From: Margaritifera margaritifera
Taxonomy: Eukaryota > Mollusca > Bivalvia > Unionida > Margaritiferidae
Direction: 5' to 3'
Length of the DNA stretch: 64,000 nucleotides
Assembly: GCA_029931535.1 (NCBI GenBank)
Contig: JAQPZY010001405.1
Span: forward strand, 1,759,001 to 1,823,000
Positions 58,831 through 64,000 of this stretch are shown here, piece by piece (position 1 is the stretch's first letter; every line of letters starts with the position of its first letter). The notes beneath the pieces were generated by a model. The model was not told where the DNA came from, did not search any database, and saw only the letters and a list, made by a program, of their open reading frames with translations. Position numbers and translations under genes: made by a program.

Positions 58831-60059
58831 CTGAAGTAACTGTTTAAAGAAATGAGTGGACTATGGCCACTTTAGAAAAAGATGGCTATAATGCAACATG
58901 TTTAAATCTGGGTCTTTGCCAGAGGTAAAAAAGGTTAATCAAGTTGGAGTAGACACTACGACTCACCATGTTTCCTTAACAAGGTAAATACCAATATTCA
59001 CAGTAAGTCAATCTTATGTAATTAAAGCATACTCATAAAAACTGCAAACTACAGGGTCTACAATTTCATAAAAGAAAGAAAATTCCAGGGGAGACAAAAC
59101 TGCATGAAGAGGTCAAAGGAAAATCATAGCTACACAAGCTAATGCTGATCAGAAGTCTAGATGAAGATATGGTTATCTGCTTAAGACAATGATGGTAATA
59201 ACCGTAACTTGACAAATTATCTTGATAATCAGTAAGTAGGATGTGTGGAGAGTTGGGAGATTTATTGCTCGATGAAGTTCATGGTTATGAAATAAATATT
59301 ACTAACTACATACCTTTGATCCATAATAGCAGACGAGGTCCTCATTTCTAACTTGAAAGCAAAACAAAAACTCTGAAAATACAGTCCTTGCTGAATCATC
59401 TGTAGCTGAACATGCTATTTTGCTTGTTTTGGCATTAGTTAGCTTGTTATTTGCATTTTTTTTAATCAAAGGTACAAACGAAGTATCTAGCAGAATTTGT
59501 GAAGTGCATCACTGAAGGTGAGGTCTTTCTTCGAAAGAAAATCATCATAGGTGAATTAGCATTTCCTAATTGTCAGCTATTACTCCTCCACTACTTAAAA
59601 AAGTAAACTTTAGTAGTTCCTGCTACTATCAGTATCAATACAAGTGACTGTTTATTTCATGGTCAATATTGTACTTTGATGTTTCTAAATCACCACGTGT
59701 CATCTGAACATCCAAAAAGCGAACTGCATTAGCAGATCTGACAGTAGGACTGTCACATCAAAGTCCTTATTCTAACGTAATTTTTACTCACTTTATCTGT
59801 GTTTTTGAACATTACAATTTCTTGTTGTACTGTCACTGTTTATCATCCTTTGGAATACCATCCTTTACTATATCAATAATAATAGTAGAGTTTAATCAAA
59901 GTTTAAATGAGTCGTTGGATTTCTTTAAATTGTGTTGTATCCAACGATACTATTAATTTACTTGACACTCTAACTTGATAACAAAAAGATACCATCACCA
60001 CCAACAGCCGTCAAATTTCACTTTTTAAGCCGATATATATTTTGGAATCTTGTCATTAA

Positions 60060-60600
60060 TGTTTTCGTCTGAGTTGTAACATTGCTGTCCTAAAATCAAC
60101 AGCACTATTATATTTTTCACGGTCCGATACTGCCAAAACAGATGGTAACATTCCGCCCCCCTTCACCTAATATGCAGATTACAAACTTTGAATTCACCTA
60201 GCAATGCCTTCATCTGTCAAACCATTACTATCTTCAAAAAAGGAGCATCCCTAGTCTGTTTTCTCGTCTAGTTTTGTTTTACTAATAATTATTTTGTATG
60301 GCATCTTGACATTAAAAAAAAAGAAAATCCTAGACAGCAACATACTTTTCTCCAGTTACAATTATTTTTTGAGTCATCTGATAAGTTAATCCATTTCTTA
60401 TAATAAAAGAGATTATTATGTTTAACCAACCAGTTTTTATCCTTATCATATCTCCAGTCATGATGATGAGGAATTTTAAAATTGTTGTAGATGATATTGT
60501 TTCAAGTTAATGTTATTGTTGGTTGGATTATGTTTATCATAACCAGGTAATGGAATGGCACATTCAGACATCAGTTTTCTTAGCTGGGAGTAAATATGAA
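60060..60600 (-). pseudogene. Decayed unassigned ORFs, remnant C
   Basis: The minus strand reads 'LMSECAIPLPGYDKHNP' near 60.57 kb, 'IPHHHDWRYDKDKNWLV' near 60.46 kb, and 'VLAVSDREKYNSAVDF' near 60.12 kb in other frames. Composition is protein-like, but no family is recognised. Orientation matches the coiled-coil fragment at 54.5 kb. Confidence 0.35.
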
Positions 60601-60666
60601 ATTAATAAACATATGTGACTGGCTCTTTTAAGTACTATGATGACAACAACAACAATAGCAGCAGCA

Positions 60667-60668
60667 GC

Positions 60669-60713
<45 letters not shown>
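60667..60713. repeat. (AAT)n microsatellite
   Basis: A pure trinucleotide run preceded by 'agcagcagcaa'. Confidence 0.95.
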
Positions 60714-60715
<2 letters not shown>

Positions 60716-61032
60716 TGATAAAAAGACGAACAACAAAAATAAAACTTCATCATCATCAGGTTAGAATCTGTATTTTATTTTCAGTGGTGTATTGTATTTT
60801 GCATCAACTTACATTTCATCTTAATTTTTTCACTACTTTTGACTTATTATTGATCTAAACCTATAGTAACAGGGACTTGTATATGCCGTAAGTATAAGTC
60901 CCTGATTAAACACAGCAGTGATAATTACATAAACCTCTGCTTTAGCAGATTATGCAAAATAAAGGATTCTTTTAAATATAATGAATGCATTAATAAAATT
61001 AAGGTTAGGTGTATAAAATAAAATTATCATTA

Positions 61033-61189
61033 TGCAGTGATCTGTACATTATGATTTTTTTGTACTTTTGTCCATGTTGTGTTGAAAAACCTGTATTAGA
61101 CTCAATGCCTTCAGTGTCTCGTCCAATACAGGTTTTTCAACACAATACAGACTTGTACAATATAAATACATAATGTACAGATCACTGTA
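61033..61189. mobile_element. Palindromic MITE with TA target duplication
   Basis: The inverted arms cover nearly the whole 157-bp element: TGCAGTGATCTGTACATTAT at the left against its near-complement at the right, and 'tgttgaaaaacctgtatt' against 'aatacaggtttttcaaca'. The loop lies at about 61098-61124. TA flanks both ends, as in Tc1/mariner-type MITEs. Confidence 0.85.
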
Positions 61190-63202
61190 TAATAACCCCT
61201 TATTAATAAGCTCAGGAACACTATGATCTGTTAAATGCCAATATGATATTCTGCAACCTGCTGTTGCCATCCATACTACCCCCAGCCCAAATCTCATATT
61301 ACATGATGCTCCATATCTATTTACTGAATTTTCGCTATCAAATTATAAAGTGTCATTATCAAAAATGTTTAATGGTTTGTACAAGAAAAAAAAATCCTTT
61401 TCAGTTTAAAATTTTTTTTTCTTCCAATAAATAAAATTGCAATATCATGATTGTGTTTAACCGTAAAATGATCTGTAGGACAAGGATATGGTGCTGTACT
61501 TGTCAGTACTTTATATATAATCCGTTATTTAGATCATGCAACATGAATGTGTGCTATGGCACAATTAAAAAAGGTAATATGTTCAACAATGTTCACCTGT
61601 TCTTTGTAAAAAGAATTGACTTTATCTGTGCAAATTCAACGAGCCTCTATTTACTGTTTTTCTGCATTCACATGTAATTCATTGTTGATTTTTCATTCCA
61701 ATTAGTTCATTTCCTCTACTGTAATACGATTTTAATCTCAATGATCTTCCACACAACATTTACATCACTGGTACTCTGTATTTCCTTTTTCCATTTCCTT
61801 GATCTTTTCTTTGTTGCATTTTTAACATTTTACAACTGATTTGTATTATACACAGAGTGTCCATGCTTTGCACCACTGATACATGTTGCCTTGGGCATGT
61901 TATTCCTGCAGAAAACCTCGCCTCCAGGAATGATTGGATTTCATCCACAGCATGCAATGTTAACTGTACCATTTATTTTTGTAGTTTAATTTCAATTATT
62001 ACTAGATGTCAAAAGAAAGTTCTGAAAAAAATCATAACTTTAAAGTTTGTATAATTACTTACCATAAAAGGTATACTGATTTTGCTCCATCCATGTGGTG
62101 TAAAAACCTTTCCCACGTTAACTAATTTTGGTTAACTTTGTTGCAATTCTTTGTAACATAAGATTTTATAGATGTGTCAAATTGTACATGGTACACATTT
62201 TATCCTGAAAAATGCAATTATACCTTCTTTGAATGAAATCTGAAAGAAGTTTAAATGTCCTCATGACTGAATCAAACTTTTGTGATTTTCATTACCTTTT
62301 ATTTTGTTCAAAATCCCATAGACAAGGTTGTAATCTCTTAACATTATTTTTTTTCATCTTTCTTTGAGATGTAGTCTGAATCAACTACGTAATTTTGAAT
62401 GTTATCTCTTTTAATTTCTTCAGCAACTTAATTTATTATCCTGTGAGAACTTTGTGTACATTGGAGTCGCCTTCTCACATTTTTCACTTGTACCATTTTG
62501 TTATTTATGGTTGATGCTTTTGGATGTACTTTCTTTTCTACCTCTAGTTTGTTATCAACATAAATTAACATGCCATGCATGTTTCAACTCCTTTATTCTC
62601 TAATGCACTGTTGTTTTCTACAAACTAAATCCTAGAAACTCATTATCTTTTAAAAAAACCCACAGAGTTTTCATGCTCTTTAATACTTGTATCTGTGTAC
62701 TCTTCTTCAGTCATCTCTGGAGGAGAGGTGTCATTTATTTCATGGCATAATATTTTCACCCGATTCCAAACTGTTAAACAATTCACGATATCCTTTTCCA
62801 TTGCAGAAGTACATACTTTTTACGATTTATTCTTTTGGTCTTCAAAATCTTTTCAACTTTATATATGTCATCTTGTTTGCCACATAGGCAACACAGATTA
62901 CAAACACATCTGAAAGTGAATCAGTTCATTACAATATCAAAAAGAAAAAGTTTTCTGTTTCAACTTCAACTGTGCATTAGATTTCTATTGGAAAAGCATG
63001 GGAATATTCAGGTATACTGCTGAATTCTATTTTTATATAGATCTTGGAAACAGATCTTGAAAGTTGGATCATATTAGTGTAGATAATGCAATATTTAATA
63101 AAACTTATATGTCGCATCTCTATATCTGAAGTACTCGTATAAAAAGTTTCTAACATTACATTAAACAGCTTGAGAATTATGATCATAGCATAAGGAAAAA
63201 TA
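61190..63202. other. Non-coding stretch
   Basis: No gene or element is recognised; the short ORFs (for example at 61447-61677 and 62687-63023) show no motif. Confidence 0.5.
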
Positions 63203-63385
63203 TTGTGAATTTACTAATTTTTGTGGGGTACCAATTTTTGTGGATTTCATGGTTGCTACAGATCATGAATTTAAAGACCCAACAAACAATCTTTCTTTGA
63301 AAACAATGGACCCCTTCCCCAATTCATGAATTTAAGTACTGACCAAAATGTAATTTTTTGAAAAACCACAAAAATAAATTCACAG
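63203..63385. mobile_element. MITE with TA target duplication
   Basis: The left end 'tgtgaatttactaatttttg' and the right end, read inwards 'ctgtgaatttatttttgtgg', are imperfect inverted repeats; inside, 'catgaattta' recurs. TA lies on both sides (63201-63202, 63386-63387). The family with 'aatttttgtgg' ends is, from memory, common in bivalves. Confidence 0.75.
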
Positions 63386-63579
63386 TATATAGATGAACCC
63401 AAGAAAATATGACATATTTATCTTTTTTAGCAAAGGATGGGAGACAATAAAATGCAAACAAAAGCTCCTCAAAGGGACTGATGCTCTATTGGCTAAAAAA
63501 GAAATTTCAGGAATTGAAGACAAGACTGTTTCTTCTTTTTAACTATTCAGTGTTGAAACCATGCCTGATGTTCTAAGCA

Positions 63580-64000
63580 ATTGCAAGAATTTTAAGATGG
63601 CTGCTGTGGCATCCATATTGGATATAAAGATTGGCACCATTTTCATTTAGGACCAACAAGACATCATGAGAAGTCTTCTGGTGAAAACCTATGTTGATAT
63701 GACCATCCATTTAGGATGAGTAGCAATAACAAACTTTTCAAGATCACCATCGTAGTGGCCATGTTGGATGAAGGATTGGCACCATTTTCATTTAGGACCA
63801 ACTAGATATCATGTATTTAGGTCAAAACCGATATACATTAATATGAACATCCATTTAGGAGGATTACTGATAACAAGATTTTAAAGATGACTGTCATGGT
63901 AGCCATATTGGATATCTGATCGACACCATTTTCATTTAGGACCAATAAAACAGCATAATAAGTCTTTTGGTGAAAATCCCATGTTAATAAGATCATCCAT
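63580..64000 (+). repeat. About 145-bp satellite, right window edge
   Basis: Nearly three units. 'g(g/a)caccattttcatttagga' starts at 63633, 63778 and 63922 (periods 145 and 144 bp). It continues beyond the window and is the same satellite as at 1-250. Confidence 0.93.

Noticed and set aside
61049..61297. 82-codon minus-strand ORF
   Set aside because: It is read through the palindromic MITE and flanking DNA, with no motif.

Overview
The window reads as AT-rich, repeat-laden animal nuclear DNA, most likely from a bivalve or another lophotrochozoan. The grounds are a multi-exon TRIM-type gene with RING, B-box, filamin and B30.2-like parts, tRNA-derived SINEs, several decayed non-LTR retrotransposons, hAT-type MITEs, many (AT)n arrays, and a 138-bp tandem repeat that ends in a small hairpin of a kind I associate with bivalve genomes. 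No bacterial operons, CRISPR arrays or rRNA genes were seen. I cannot name the species.

Layout. 1-250: satellite, which returns at 63.58-64.0 kb. 2.46-6.97 kb (minus): the only convincing host gene, a RING/B-box/coiled-coil/filamin/B30.2-like TRIM protein in four coding exons including a 30-nt microexon. Its first exon carries two one-base homopolymer breaks. 8.5-11.6 kb: Polinton/Maverick remnant A, with DNA polymerase B (plus) converging on packaging ATPase, capsid and integrase genes (minus). 12-15 kb: (AT)n arrays. 15.8-20.6 kb: MITEs, minisatellites and a minus-strand LINE into which two SINEs and one hAT MITE have inserted, each with target-site duplications. 21.3-24.8 kb: (AT)n, a G-rich palindrome, a plus-strand LINE with a YADD motif, and a minisatellite. 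29.2 kb: two neighbouring related hairpins. 30.6-35.7 kb: a hAT MITE, a 2.35-kb 39-bp minisatellite, a 63-bp minisatellite, a 1.2-kb spacer and an inverted degenerate array; together these resemble a foldback element. 37.6-38.5 kb: a LINE endonuclease fragment whose coding sequence has expanded into a 39-bp minisatellite. 42.3-48.9 kb: Polinton remnant B, with coiled-coil and capsid genes (plus) converging on polymerase B (minus). 49.8-51.5 kb: LINE 3' end. 52.5-53.1 kb: the 138-bp tandem repeat. 54.5-60.6 kb: possible third virus-like remnant C, with a coiled-coil gene homologous to that of B, an HNH endonuclease and unassigned decayed ORFs. 61-64 kb: two palindromic TA-flanked MITEs and the satellite.

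How the pieces relate. The TRIM gene is the only candidate for a working host protein. Everything else I could assign is mobile or tandem DNA. Remnants A and B share the same convergent plan (capsid genes towards polymerase), so they are related integrations of one virus-like transposon family and both are thoroughly broken. Nested insertions and target-site duplications give a relative order of events around 17.5-20 kb and 30.6-35.7 kb.
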